Shown here: positions 36,316 to 45,426 of the stretch, in pieces
How positions within the stretch are numbered: the first letter of the stretch is position 1
How the letters are laid out: the number at the start of each line of letters is the position of its first letter
Source of the DNA: Chitinophagaceae bacterium
Lineage (GTDB): Bacteria; Bacteroidota; Bacteroidia; Chitinophagales; Chitinophagaceae
Direction: 5' to 3'
Assembly: GCA_017307735.1 (NCBI GenBank)
Contig: JAFKGR010000004.1
Location: forward strand, 124,001-188,000
DNA: 64,000 nt
Notes under the pieces: model-generated
Seen by the model: only the letters and a program-made list of their open reading frames with translations
What the model was told of the DNA's origin: nothing
The model's database searches: none
Translations under genes and position numbers: made by a program

Positions 36316-39312
36316 ATGAAAATGAATTGTACAGGGAAGATTCTCTCTTTCCTTCTTTTGTCAATGTGTTTGACTTTTTTAAGTATTACAACGAATGCAC
36401 AAAATCAAACCTTCCGGGGAACTGTGGTGGATACAAGTGGCTCTCCGATTCTCGGTGCGTCAGTTTTTGTAAAAGGAACTTCTTTTGGAACGACATCCAA
36501 TTCAAAAGGAGAATTTACAATCAGTGCTCCATCCAATGCCATACTGAGTGTTTCTTTTGTCGGGTATAAAACCAGGGAAGTGAGTGTGGGCCTTGGATCT
36601 CCGTTGAAGGTCATTTTAGTACCCCTGAATATTGCGCTGAATTCCGTTGTGGTGGTGGCATATGGAACGCAACAGGAAAAGGATATTACCGGTGCAGTTT
36701 CAGTGGTTACCTCAAAGCAGATTGCACAGCGCCCGATTGTAAATCTTGGCGAAGCGCTTCAGGGGCAGGCCGCCGGTGTGGATGTGGTTTCTAATTCAGG
36801 TAAGCCGGGAGCAGGACTTACAATCAGAGTCAGGGGATCCTCATCTATCAGCGCCGGCAACGATCCGTTGTATGTTGTAGATGGTATTCCGATGAGCGAC
36901 ATTTCTACGCTCGATCCGAATGATATTGCTTCGATGACTGTTTTGAAAGATGCCGCTTCAGCAGCTATTTATGGAACGCGTGCTGCCAATGGTGTGGTGG
37001 TGATTACAACCAAGAAAGGAATACCTGGAAAGAATACAATCAATTTCAGCGGTTACTATGGAATTAGTTCTACCACCAGGATGTTGCCTGTGCTCAATGC
37101 AAATCAATATCAGGCTTATGCAAATGAACAAAAAGGACAAACAGTGGTAACGGATTCAATGGTTCGGGCAAATAATATCAATTGGCCCGGTCAGGTATTT
37201 CAGGACGGGCATCAGCAGAGTTACCAGATTTCATTTTCGGGTGGAAATGAAAAGACGCAGCATTATATTTCTTTGAATTATATGGATCAGGTTGGTATAA
37301 TTAAACCGGCAAATTATAACAGGCTTTCAGGCAGAGTTAATGTGACAACACAGGCAGCTAAATGGTTGAAACTTTCTACCAACACTACTATCACGCAATC
37401 ACATACACGTGATGTGACTGACAATGCGAGTGTCGCGAGAGAAGGAGTTGTACTTTCTGCTTTGGAAACTCCTCCAACGGTTCCCGAATTTGCCCCTGAT
37501 GGTACAATTGGTATCAACCCGTTGACAGGTTGGGAAAATCCACTCGGAGCTATTTTAGGAAGATACAACAAGAACCTGACCGACCGGTTATTGTCTGATG
37601 TGGATGCACAAGTGAAAATTTATAAAGGGTTACAGTTTGAATCGAGGTTTGGAATTGATTATGGAAATTTTACAGACACTTATTTCCTGGATCCTTTTCT
37701 GACAAGTTTCGGCAGACAGACAGAGGGCCAGCAGTCAAGAACAACGACAACGAATCTGACCTGGCTGAGTGAACAGTTATTGTCTTATAAAGCCAATTGG
37801 GGCAAGAGCAGTTTTTCTGCTTTGGCAGGATGGACAGCACAGGATTCACATACTTTGGGTACCACGATTTCCGGATCATTTTTGAAACCGGCATTTCGTT
37901 TTTTATCCTGGGATGCAATGTATCAGAGAGATTCCATCAAACAACCCGGAACGACGGCTGTGGATGACTGGGCTTTGATTTCTTACCTGGGAAGGATTTC
38001 TTACAGTTATGATAACAAATATTTGCTGCAGGCCAACATCCGTCAGGATCAATCTTCCAAATTTGCTCCGGGAAACAGATCTGCTACTTTTCCTTCGGTG
38101 TCTGCAGGATGGAGAATTTCACAGGAAAAGTTTATGCAAAATGTTTCGGCAATTTCTGATTTGAAATTGAGGGCAAGCTGGGGACAAAATGGTAATCAGG
38201 GAGGAATCGGTAGTTACAGCTATTTGCCTTTGTCAAATGTGAATCCGGTAACAGGCGCTGTAACCGCAGCCACTATTGCTCCGGAAAGCCTGACATGGGA
38301 AACTACCTCCCAGACTGATATTGGAGTGGATGCAACTTTGTTTAATGGGATTCTTTCGTTCTCAGGTGATTATTACTTCAAGAAAACGAAGAATGTGTTG
38401 ATCAATATTCCGTTGCCTTCACAAGCCGGATTTTCTACGGCTCCTGTGAATGCAGCTTCAATGCAGAATACCGGAGAAGAATTTTTGATAACAAGCAAAA
38501 ATATTGACAAACATGATTTGAAATGGAACACAAGTTTGAATATCTCATTCAACCAAAATAAAATTACCCGAATCGGTGAAGGCATCAAATTCATGAATGC
38601 CTACGGTGGTATTTATACCAGAGGAAACAGTATTGCATTGGTACAGGGAAAAGGGTTGGGAGAATTTTACGGATATATTGCTGATGGTGTGGATCCTCAA
38701 ACCGGCCATCAGTTATATCTTACTCAAAAGGGAACAAAAACAGATAATCCTTTGCCTTCTGACAGGGTATTGATGGGAAGCGCTCAGCCGACATTTGTTT
38801 ATGGACTGAACAACGATGTAAATTATAAACGGTTTACTTTGACTGTATTCATTGAAGGTTCACAGGGAAATAAAATTTTTAATGCAGGGCGTTTGGAAGC
38901 TGAAGCTATGGTGAATTCTGCAAACCAAAGCGAGGCCGTTATTAACAGATGGCAGAAACCGGGAGATATTACAGACATGCCGGGTGTAAGCACAAACGGG
39001 AGTACAAACAATTCTTTGATATCGACCCGCTTTCTTGAAAACGGATCTTACCTGAGATTTAAGACGATTACACTTTCGTACGAGTTTGATCCAAAAGTTT
39101 TGTCGGGTATTGGTTTAAGAAGTGCTACAGCCTATGTTTCGGCAAACAATCTTTTCACCGTTACAAAGTACAAAGGATTTGATCCGGAAGTCAACTCTTA
39201 TGGAACTCCGGGTAATTCGAATGATGACCGGAATATTTCATTGGGTGTGGATAACGGAGCTTACCCACAGTCAAAGATGATCATATTCGGAGTGAATTTT
39301 AATTTGAAGTAA
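36316..39312 (+). CDS. SusC/RagA-family TonB-linked outer-membrane transporter (second copy)
   Basis: 998 residues. Signal peptide MKMNCTGKILSFLLLSMCLTFLSITTNAQ; carboxypeptidase-regulatory-like domain (about 32-110, FRGTVVDTSGSPILGASVFVKGTSFGT); the SusC junction NSVVVVAYGTQQEKDITGAVS; plug with LQGQAAGVDVVSNSGKPGAGLTIRVRG, YVVDGIPMSDISTLDPNDIASMTVLKDAASAAIYGTRAANGVVVITTKKG; then the barrel, ending in MIIFGVNFNLK. It matches the canonical SusC plug closely, more so than the copy at 4378. A SusD gene follows 41 bases later. No hydrolase, sensor or sigma/anti-sigma pair is adjacent, so the glycan or other substrate is unknown. Confidence 0.96.
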   Translation: MKMNCTGKILSFLLLSMCLTFLSITTNAQNQTFRGTVVDTSGSPILGASVFVKGTSFGTTSNSKGEFTISAPSNAILSVSFVGYKTREVSVGLGSPLKVILVPLNIALNSVVVVAYGTQQEKDITGAVSVVTSKQIAQRPIVNLGEALQGQAAGVDVVSNSGKPGAGLTIRVRGSSSISAGNDPLYVVDGIPMSDISTLDPNDIASMTVLKDAASAAIYGTRAANGVVVITTKKGIPGKNTINFSGYYGISSTTRMLPVLNANQYQAYANEQKGQTVVTDSMVRANNINWPGQVFQDGHQQSYQISFSGGNEKTQHYISLNYMDQVGIIKPANYNRLSGRVNVTTQAAKWLKLSTNTTITQSHTRDVTDNASVAREGVVLSALETPPTVPEFAPDGTIGINPLTGWENPLGAILGRYNKNLTDRLLSDVDAQVKIYKGLQFESRFGIDYGNFTDTYFLDPFLTSFGRQTEGQQSRTTTTNLTWLSEQLLSYKANWGKSSFSALAGWTAQDSHTLGTTISGSFLKPAFRFLSWDAMYQRDSIKQPGTTAVDDWALISYLGRISYSYDNKYLLQANIRQDQSSKFAPGNRSATFPSVSAGWRISQEKFMQNVSAISDLKLRASWGQNGNQGGIGSYSYLPLSNVNPVTGAVTAATIAPESLTWETTSQTDIGVDATLFNGILSFSGDYYFKKTKNVLINIPLPSQAGFSTAPVNAASMQNTGEEFLITSKNIDKHDLKWNTSLNISFNQNKITRIGEGIKFMNAYGGIYTRGNSIALVQGKGLGEFYGYIADGVDPQTGHQLYLTQKGTKTDNPLPSDRVLMGSAQPTFVYGLNNDVNYKRFTLTVFIEGSQGNKIFNAGRLEAEAMVNSANQSEAVINRWQKPGDITDMPGVSTNGSTNNSLISTRFLENGSYLRFKTITLSYEFDPKVLSGIGLRSATAYVSANNLFTVTKYKGFDPEVNSYGTPGNSNDDRNISLGVDNGAYPQSKMIIFGVNFNLK

Positions 39313-39353
39313 AGGCGTGATTGAGAAACTGAATAATTTAAATTATTTATAAG

Positions 39354-40820
39354 ATGAAAAATAAAATGAAATATATGCTGGCTTCTGCGGGTGCATTTGT
39401 GTTATTTGGCATGACCAGTTGCAATAAGCTTTTGGACAAGATGCCGCAGACACAGGTTGTAACCCAAACCGGAAAGTCTGCATCAGTTACAGCCAATGAC
39501 GCAGAAAATTTAATTGCCGGAGTTTACGATGCAGAAACAGGGTATGCATACGGGTTAGAGTCGAATGTGTTGGATAAAATTACCAATGGCGATGTGAGGG
39601 CGGACAACTGTTATGCCGGAGGTGATAATCCGGATAATATTTCAATCGATCTGTTTACAGACAATGCATTGAATGGAAACATTGCCAGAGACTGGAGAGA
39701 TTCTTACGGAATTATCGGAGTAATCAACAGCGCTATTCAACAAATTTCAGGTTCTACAGATCCCGCGCTTACCTCGGCGAGAAAGAATCAGATGCTGGGT
39801 GAGGCAAGCTTCATGAGAGCTTACACTTATTTTTATCTGGTGAGATTGTATGGCCGCGTGCCAATTATGCTCAAGCCGGTTGACCAAACAAACTCTGAAT
39901 CGCTGATTAGTTCAACGCTTGTTCCCCAATCCTCAACAGATACAGTTTACCATGCAATACTGAATGATTTGTGGTACGCAAGGCAGAATGTTCAGAATGA
40001 CAATGTCCCATCGACAAAGGAAATCATAACCAAAGGGGCCGTAAATTCCGTTTTGGCAAAAGTGTATGCGGCCATGCCCACACCCAATTGGGATTCTGTA
40101 GCGTATTATTGTGATCAGGTAATCCCGAACTATTCCCTCGTCCCGGATTACACCTGGCTGTGGGACAACAACCACAAAAATAACAGCGAAGCTATTTGGG
40201 AATTTAATTATATCGGATACAGTAAAGTAGGCAACTGGATCCCATCTCAGTTCATCGGGGCCGGTTGGAAAAAATTTGAAACGCCGACGAATGATTTAGT
40301 TAACGCTTTCCAGGCAGCAGGCGACAATATCCGATTCAATGCTTCTATTGCTTTTGTGAATTATGGCTGGGCTGATCCTTACTGGAAAGATGTAAACCAT
40401 TATCCGATTGTGGTAAAATATAATGATCCAAACAGTGGTACCAATGATTTTTATGCTTTGCGATTGGCAGATATTTTATTGTTGAGAGCCGAAGCCTATA
40501 ATCAGGCCGGTGATTTGGCTAATGCGGCTAACCTGGTAAATCAGGTAAGAGCGCGGGTACAATTGCCGCCGGTTTCACCAAACTCCAAAGATGCCATGGA
40601 AGCCGCCATTCTCAATGAAAGAAGATTGGAACTGGCCTTCGAAGGAAAAAGATGGTTTGATTTGGTAAGGACGGGCAATGCGGTTTCTGTGATGAATGCA
40701 CAAAAAGACGGAAATGGGAATAATTTGAATTATAACGTACAACCCTATATGTTAGTTTATCCGATTCCCCAAACTCAGTTGGACTTGAATCCGCTGTTAA
40801 CACAAAATCAGGGTTATTAA
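39354..40820 (+). CDS. SusD/RagB-family nutrient-binding lipoprotein (second copy)
   Basis: 488 residues, the usual SusD size. The lipoprotein signal ends in lipobox GMTSC, with Cys near residue 23. Typical SusD features are present: LLDKMPQTQVV after the cysteine, MLGEASFMRAYTYFYLVRLYGRVPIML (TPR region), DILLLRAEAYNQAGDLANAANLVNQVRARVQLPPV, and the C-terminal ILNERRLELAFEGKRWFDLVRTG and VYPIPQTQLDLNPLLTQNQGY. It partners the SusC encoded 41 bases upstream. A strong GC hairpin follows about 50 bases after the stop. Confidence 0.96.
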   Translation: MKNKMKYMLASAGAFVLFGMTSCNKLLDKMPQTQVVTQTGKSASVTANDAENLIAGVYDAETGYAYGLESNVLDKITNGDVRADNCYAGGDNPDNISIDLFTDNALNGNIARDWRDSYGIIGVINSAIQQISGSTDPALTSARKNQMLGEASFMRAYTYFYLVRLYGRVPIMLKPVDQTNSESLISSTLVPQSSTDTVYHAILNDLWYARQNVQNDNVPSTKEIITKGAVNSVLAKVYAAMPTPNWDSVAYYCDQVIPNYSLVPDYTWLWDNNHKNNSEAIWEFNYIGYSKVGNWIPSQFIGAGWKKFETPTNDLVNAFQAAGDNIRFNASIAFVNYGWADPYWKDVNHYPIVVKYNDPNSGTNDFYALRLADILLLRAEAYNQAGDLANAANLVNQVRARVQLPPVSPNSKDAMEAAILNERRLELAFEGKRWFDLVRTGNAVSVMNAQKDGNGNNLNYNVQPYMLVYPIPQTQLDLNPLLTQNQGY

Positions 40821-40870
40821 ATTTTGAGTCTGGTGGCCTTTTAATATAGATTGAAAATGTGAAGTTGAAT

Positions 40871-40905
40871 TCCTGCCTGCCTGTACTTACGGGCAGGCAG
40901 GATTG
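40871..40905 (+). terminator. GC-rich hairpin after the second SusC/SusD pair
   Basis: TCCTGCCTGCC (40871-40881) pairs perfectly with 40892-40902 over 11 bp around a 10-base loop. The T-tract is weak (TTGTTT). The arms consist of repeated CCTG units, so it may be a REP-like palindrome that also acts as terminator. Confidence 0.6.
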
Positions 40906-40980
40906 TTTAATAAGGACCATTGGTTTTTGTAATTATTTTTTACCCCAAATTTTGCAGTTGACTGCAAAATCCCGGTTTAA

Positions 40981-41234
40981 TCGCGGCAAGATAAAATCCA
41001 TTTAACCGGAGATACCACCGGATTAATTTACGAGTTTCCGGCCGATAGGAGACAATCATTGCCCAATGATTTTTTTTCTATCAACAGCAATCAAAGCGGA
41101 TTAAGTTATCCGGGATTGAGTATTGCACAATTGATTTGGATGGTGGTGCAATGGGTACTTTGTCTGGAAATTGATCCGGCTCTGTTACATTGTTTGATTT
41201 AAATGAAAATACAAGTGCAAGTTTGCAATATTGA
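40981..41234 (+). pseudogene. Possible degraded coding remnant after SusD
   Basis: One frame reads KIHLTGDTTGLIYEFPADRR and on to SGLSYPGLSIA (about 40993-41130). The protein-like reading then moves to another frame, DLDGGAMGTLSGN-stop-SGSVTLFDLNENTSASLQY-stop (41133-41234), with a TGA where a tryptophan codon TGG would fit. This looks like the end of a gene damaged by at least one frameshift and one nonsense change. I cannot assign a family; a lost SusE/F-like or other surface protein after SusD is a guess. Chance open reading cannot be excluded. Confidence 0.3.
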
Positions 41235-41377
41235 ACCGTTGTTTTGTTAAAGATTCCAATTTGGGTTTTGTAATTTTATTTTAATGCAAACTCATACCTT
41301 TATGAATGCCGGAAACAGAAATAATATATAGTCCGGCTCTGTTATAAAGAGTGTTAGTCTGAAAAAAATATCTCATC

Positions 41378-41980
41378 ATGCAAAAATGTTCAAATTTATT
41401 TGGTTGTCTGATTTTCTGTATGGCATCATTTCCAATGCAGAAAAGTTTTGCTCAGAACTCTCCGATTGCCAGGGGTGCTACGGCTCCGTTGTTTTCAGCA
41501 AAGGCAAGCCTGGCTGGCTCAGCGGTAGATTTTTCATTGAAGAAAGCGTTGGCCAAAGGTCCGGTGGTGGTTTATTTTTATCCTGCAGCTTACACCGGAG
41601 GGTGCGATCTGGAGGCACATACTTTTGCTGAAATGAGCGGCCAGTTTAAAAAGGCCGGTGCCACCATCATTGGTGTTTCAGCAGATGACTTGAAAAGACT
41701 GAATTCATTTTCTGCAGATCCGGATTTCTGTGCAGGGAAATTTGCTGTTGCTTCCGATCCGGATGGAAAAATTGCAGCATCCTACGGATTAAAAATGGTA
41801 CCTCCTCAAAAGGGTGTAAAAGATGTGCGGGGAGTGGAAGTTACCCACGGATTTCTTCCGAGGACAACTTATGTAATCAACAAGGAAGGAAAAATTGTAG
41901 CGGTGTTTTCATCAAAAACGGATGGCATTTCTCCTGATCAGCATGTGAAGAAATCGCTGGAGATTGTGGAGAGCCTGTAG
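41378..41980 (+). CDS. Exported peroxiredoxin (AhpC/TSA, BCP-like)
   Basis: 200 residues with a signal peptide (residues about 1-26, ending KSFAQ), so it acts in the periplasm. The thioredoxin-fold core shows PVVVYFYPAAYTGGCDLEAHTF, with the peroxidatic cysteine at C76 in the PxxxTxxC setting, followed by IIGVSADDLKRLNSF and RTTYVINKEGKIVAVFSS. The BCP resolving cysteine five residues after the first is replaced by His (H81); C118 is the only other mature cysteine and may take the role, or the enzyme is 1-Cys. It reduces hydrogen peroxide or organic peroxides. It stands alone between the SusC/SusD pair and the TetR gene. Confidence 0.88.
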   Translation: MQKCSNLFGCLIFCMASFPMQKSFAQNSPIARGATAPLFSAKASLAGSAVDFSLKKALAKGPVVVYFYPAAYTGGCDLEAHTFAEMSGQFKKAGATIIGVSADDLKRLNSFSADPDFCAGKFAVASDPDGKIAASYGLKMVPPQKGVKDVRGVEVTHGFLPRTTYVINKEGKIVAVFSSKTDGISPDQHVKKSLEIVESL

Positions 41981-42109
41981 GTTTGCCGGATACATTTTTC
42001 CACTGTTTTATTTCCGGAACTATTTCTCAGGAAGATTATGGCAATACATTTATTGAGCAATTCCTGTAATTTCTAAAAGTAATTTTTCTGTCGTTTTAAC
42101 AAACTATTT

Positions 42110-42139
42110 TTTGATAGTAAAAAAAATGTCTTACTTTTG
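42110..42139 (+). promoter_or_regulatory. Promoter of the TetR gene
   Basis: TTTG (42110-42113), 18 bases, TACTTTTG (42132-42139): both elements match the Bacteroidetes consensus. The transcript would start near 42144, inside the palindrome described next, about 20 bases before the ATG. Confidence 0.7.
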
Positions 42140-42154
42140 TTAGTAAATACTAAC
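42139..42154. promoter_or_regulatory. TetR operator palindrome
   Basis: GTTAGTA-AA-TACTAAC is a perfect 7-bp inverted repeat with a 2-base centre. It overlaps the last base of the -7 element and the predicted transcription start. This is the classic position for autorepression by the TetR protein encoded nine bases further on. Confidence 0.7.
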
Positions 42155-42162
42155 TAACATAA

Positions 42163-42759
42163 ATGAACAATATGAATAAATATACTGAAAGACAGATTGA
42201 AATTATAGAAGCTGCCACAGAAAGAATTGACAGGTTTGGGATACAAAATTTCACTATAAAGAATCTGGCTGGTGACATTGGCCTGTCAGAACCCGCGCTT
42301 TACAGGCATTTCGGCGGGAAGAATGAAATCCTGGTTGGATTACTTGATTATTTTTCTGCAGAAATGAAAAATCGTCTGAGCAATATAATTTCCACCGGCA
42401 ACAATTCGGTAAGCGATGAATTGCGTGCTATTTTTAAATCACAGTTACAAACCTTCTCGGAAAAGCCTGCTATTGTGAGTGTCATTTTTGCCGAAGGTAT
42501 TTTTCATTTTAATGAAGAGTTGAGCGGCAAAGTTTCTGAAATTATGAAAATGATGAGTGATGTTGTAAAATCCAATATTAAGAAAGGGCAGGATGCCGGG
42601 GAATATGCCGGGCTTATCAACTCGTCAACATTGGCAACCATCATTATCGGAGGTATGCGGATGACCGTTTTAAAATGGAAATTGACAGGACACAAATCAA
42701 ATCTTGTAAAAGACGGGAGTGCTATTGTGGAAGGGGTTTTAAAAATGATTGAAAAGTAA
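42163..42759 (+). CDS. TetR/AcrR-family transcriptional regulator
   Basis: 198 residues. The N-terminal helix-turn-helix is clear: ERIDRFGIQNFTIKNLAGDIGLSEPALYRHFGGKNEILVGLLDYF (about residues 17-62). The rest is the helical ligand and dimer domain. It is the first gene of a set with TolC, membrane-fusion and RND genes on the same strand, the usual repressor of such a pump. A perfect palindrome overlapping its own promoter implies autoregulation. I see no second copy of that palindrome before the tolC-like gene 194 bases downstream, so pump control may be by read-through from this promoter. Confidence 0.92.
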   Translation: MNNMNKYTERQIEIIEAATERIDRFGIQNFTIKNLAGDIGLSEPALYRHFGGKNEILVGLLDYFSAEMKNRLSNIISTGNNSVSDELRAIFKSQLQTFSEKPAIVSVIFAEGIFHFNEELSGKVSEIMKMMSDVVKSNIKKGQDAGEYAGLINSSTLATIIIGGMRMTVLKWKLTGHKSNLVKDGSAIVEGVLKMIEK

Positions 42760-42953
42760 AAAAAGCTAATAGGAATATCTGTGATTGGATTTTATGAAGG
42801 TGGGGAATGAAGAATTAAGAATTTACAATTGGTGACAGGCGATATGTAGAGGAGCAAATAATTGAAAAGATTAAAATGAACGGAGAAAGGCCGGTTGCTG
42901 ATTACACATTGTATAACAAGAAGATTATAAAATATTAAATTTTTTTTTGCCTC

Positions 42954-44282
42954 ATGAAGTTAGTTAATATTCACAAACATGTTTTAACTCTGATAATCCT
43001 GTTAGGCTGGAATACGCTCCACGCGCAGGATGTATGGACATTGCAGCAATGCACCGACTCTGCGAAAGTATATAACAAGAGCCTGCAGATTAACCGAAAC
43101 AATGTTACATCGGGCGAGGAAAGAGAAAAAGAAGCGAAAGCAAATCTGAACCCCAAAATTTCTGCAGTGGCAGACTATAAATATTTTTTGGAATTGCCGC
43201 ATCAGTTGATGCCGATGAATATTTTCAATCCAACCGTTCCTGAAGGACAATATAAAGATGTGCAATTCGGTGTGCCGCATACCATTAATGCCAGCGCTCA
43301 ACTGACCATGCCCTTGTTTAATCCTCAGATAAAAGGAGCTATTGAAAATGCTAAAACAGCGTCTGAACTGACCAGACTTCAATACCGGAAAACAGAAGAG
43401 CAGGTTTCGTATGATGTGGCCACACTTTATTACAACGCACAATTGCTGATCCATCAATTAGAGTTTATTGACAGCAACCTGGTGAATACAAATAAACTGG
43501 TGAAAAATATGCAATTGCTCCATGAACAATTACTGGCCAAAGGTTCTGATGTGAATAAAGTGAAACTTCAGGCAGACCAACTTTCCACCCAACGAGATAA
43601 TGTAAACAACAAACTGGTGCAGGTGTTAAATGCCTTGAAACTGGCTATGGGCGTTGATTTGGAACGAAATATCATGGTGGAAAAGGATATTCATTTTCAG
43701 ACAGCCATTCAGTACGATACCAAAACCATAACAGACCTGGATTTATTAAGTACTCAGCATAAATTATTGAATAACGAATTAAAAGTACTCAACAAATCAT
43801 CGTATCTGCCATCCATTAGTTTGATAGCGTCTTACGGTACATCTGGTTTCGGATACGACAAAAAGCCGAACAGTTTTCTCAAATTTTATCCGGTAGGTTT
43901 TGCCGGTGTACAATTGACCTATCCTATTTTCAACGGTGGAATTACGAAGAGAAAAATCAATCAGAAAAACATAGAAATCAGAAACAACGAGTTGCAGTCT
44001 CAACTAATCGCTGACAAGAATAAAATGGAGATTGAAAATGTGAGCAGGGAGCGGCTCATAGCTGAGAAAACACTTACCAATACGGAGAGCCAAATCATTC
44101 AGGCACAGACTATTTACAATCAGACGGTATTGCAACAAAGAGAAGGAACAGCAAATCTGACAGAAGTGCTGATGGCAGATAATGCATTGAGAGAAGCCCA
44201 ACAGAATTATTTGTCGGCAGCAATTGATTATCTGAAAGCGGATCTGGAGTTGAAGAAGATAACGGGAAATCTTATCAATTGA
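42954..44282 (+). CDS. TolC-family outer-membrane efflux protein
   Basis: 442 residues with a signal peptide (MKLVNIHKHVLTLIILLGWNTLHAQ). The two TolC repeats are visible: WTLQQCTDSAKVYNKSLQINRNNVTSGEEREKEAKANLNPKISAVADYKYF and the second-half counterpart near KSSYLPSISLIASYGTSGFGY, with long coiled-coil stretches between. It forms the outer-membrane channel of the tripartite pump built with the next genes. The last residues LIN and the TGA stop lie at the start of a heptanucleotide repeat array, so the C-terminus may have been trimmed or extended by repeat slippage. Confidence 0.93.
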   Translation: MKLVNIHKHVLTLIILLGWNTLHAQDVWTLQQCTDSAKVYNKSLQINRNNVTSGEEREKEAKANLNPKISAVADYKYFLELPHQLMPMNIFNPTVPEGQYKDVQFGVPHTINASAQLTMPLFNPQIKGAIENAKTASELTRLQYRKTEEQVSYDVATLYYNAQLLIHQLEFIDSNLVNTNKLVKNMQLLHEQLLAKGSDVNKVKLQADQLSTQRDNVNNKLVQVLNALKLAMGVDLERNIMVEKDIHFQTAIQYDTKTITDLDLLSTQHKLLNNELKVLNKSSYLPSISLIASYGTSGFGYDKKPNSFLKFYPVGFAGVQLTYPIFNGGITKRKINQKNIEIRNNELQSQLIADKNKMEIENVSRERLIAEKTLTNTESQIIQAQTIYNQTVLQQREGTANLTEVLMADNALREAQQNYLSAAIDYLKADLELKKITGNLIN

Positions 44283-44325
44283 GAATTGAGAATTAAGAAT
44301 TAAAAATTACGAATTACGAATTACG
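44277..44325 (+). repeat. Heptanucleotide array at the tolC-like gene end
   Basis: Seven 7-base units: AATTGAG twice, AATTAAG, AATTAAA, AATTACG three times. The stop codon of the tolC-like gene (44280-44282) is inside the first unit. Confidence 0.85.
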
Positions 44326-44342
44326 ATAGTAAAATTTAAGAG

Positions 44343-45401
44343 ATGAAACTAAAACGAATTATCTGGATAACAATTGGAGTGGCGCTTGTTGCGGCCATGA
44401 TACTCAAATTAAAGAGTAACAAAGACACTACTCAGGAGATGGTATATCACTATGACAAAGAAAAGCCCATCATGGTGGGTGTGGACACCATAAGAATAAT
44501 CAGCATTGATGACAGTAATGTTTACACGGGAACTTTTGAACCGAATAAAGAAACTAAAATCAGTTCGGAAGTTCAGGGAAAAATCAATTCTATTTTGGTG
44601 GATTTGGGAAATTACGTTAGCAAAGGACAGCCGCTGATTCAACTGGATAATTCATTGCTGAAACTTCAACTGCAAAGTGTGGAGGTGCAGATTGAAGGAT
44701 TGGAAGACGATGTAAAAAGGTTCACGATACTGACCCGGGCTGATGCGGTGCAGGGAGTTCAGTTGGAGAAAGCAATGCTGGGTTTAAAATCTGCAAAAGT
44801 CCAGAAAGCTACATTAATAGAACAGATTAGCAAAACCACCATCAGAGCGCCTTTCAATGGAGTAGTTACTGCCAAGCTCAACGAGGAAGGTGCCTTTGCA
44901 GCACCCGGCATTCCGCTGTTGCAAATTACAGATATTTCCAATCTCAGATTTACCGTTAATGTTCCCGAAAACGATTTGAATAAATTCCAATCAGGACGTA
45001 ATTACAGTGTTTCGGCTGATGTTTTCCCCGGCACTGAACTTTCCGGCAGGGTGGCGATGATAGGCAGCAAAGCCAACATCGGGAACAGTTTCCCGGTGCA
45101 GTTGCGGGTTGCCAATACCAAAAATCTGAGTATTAAATCCGGCATGTTTGGCAAGGTTAAGCTAACCTCCGGAAAGGGAGAAAAAGGAATTCTGATTCCT
45201 TCTTCAGCCATCATGGAATCCGGAGGGAAACCACAAGTGTATCTGGTAAAAGACGGAAAGGCAATGATACATGATGTGACAATCTCAAGAAACCTCGGCA
45301 ATCAATCAGTAGTTTCAGGTGGCTTGCAGGAAGGAGATGTGATCATTACTTCAGGCTTCATCAATTTATCAAGTGGGATGAATGTTTCAATTGAGAATTA
45401 A
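44343..45401 (+). CDS. RND periplasmic adaptor (membrane fusion protein, HlyD/AcrA family)
   Basis: 352 residues: an N-terminal membrane anchor (about residues 4-21, no lipobox), then the lipoyl half-motifs (KISSEVQGKINSILVDLGNYVSKGQPLIQLD and TTIRAPFNGVVTAKLNEEGAFAAPGIPLLQI), a short helical hairpin, and the beta-barrel and membrane-proximal domains (LVKDGKAMIHDVTISRNLGNQSVVSGGLQEGDVIITSGFINLSSGMNVSIEN). It bridges the RND pump and the TolC channel. The final codons ATT GAG AAT TAA are themselves part of a heptanucleotide array. Confidence 0.93.
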   Translation: MKLKRIIWITIGVALVAAMILKLKSNKDTTQEMVYHYDKEKPIMVGVDTIRIISIDDSNVYTGTFEPNKETKISSEVQGKINSILVDLGNYVSKGQPLIQLDNSLLKLQLQSVEVQIEGLEDDVKRFTILTRADAVQGVQLEKAMLGLKSAKVQKATLIEQISKTTIRAPFNGVVTAKLNEEGAFAAPGIPLLQITDISNLRFTVNVPENDLNKFQSGRNYSVSADVFPGTELSGRVAMIGSKANIGNSFPVQLRVANTKNLSIKSGMFGKVKLTSGKGEKGILIPSSAIMESGGKPQVYLVKDGKAMIHDVTISRNLGNQSVVSGGLQEGDVIITSGFINLSSGMNVSIEN

Positions 45402-45420
45402 GAATTAAAAATTAAAAATT
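45389..45420 (+). repeat. Heptanucleotide array at the adaptor gene end
   Basis: Units AATTGAG, AATTAAG, AATTAAA, AATTAAA, then a partial AATT. The TAA stop of the adaptor gene (45399-45401) is inside the second unit. Confidence 0.85.
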
Positions 45421-45426
45421 ATTTTT

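Noticed and set aside
40871-40902. Hairpin after SusD considered as a riboswitch or small RNA
   Set aside because: It is a simple 11-bp perfect stem just after a stop codon; a terminator or REP-like palindrome explains it.
44277-44325. Heptamer arrays considered as a CRISPR array
   Set aside because: The units are 7 bases, contiguous and degenerate, with no spacers and no cas genes.
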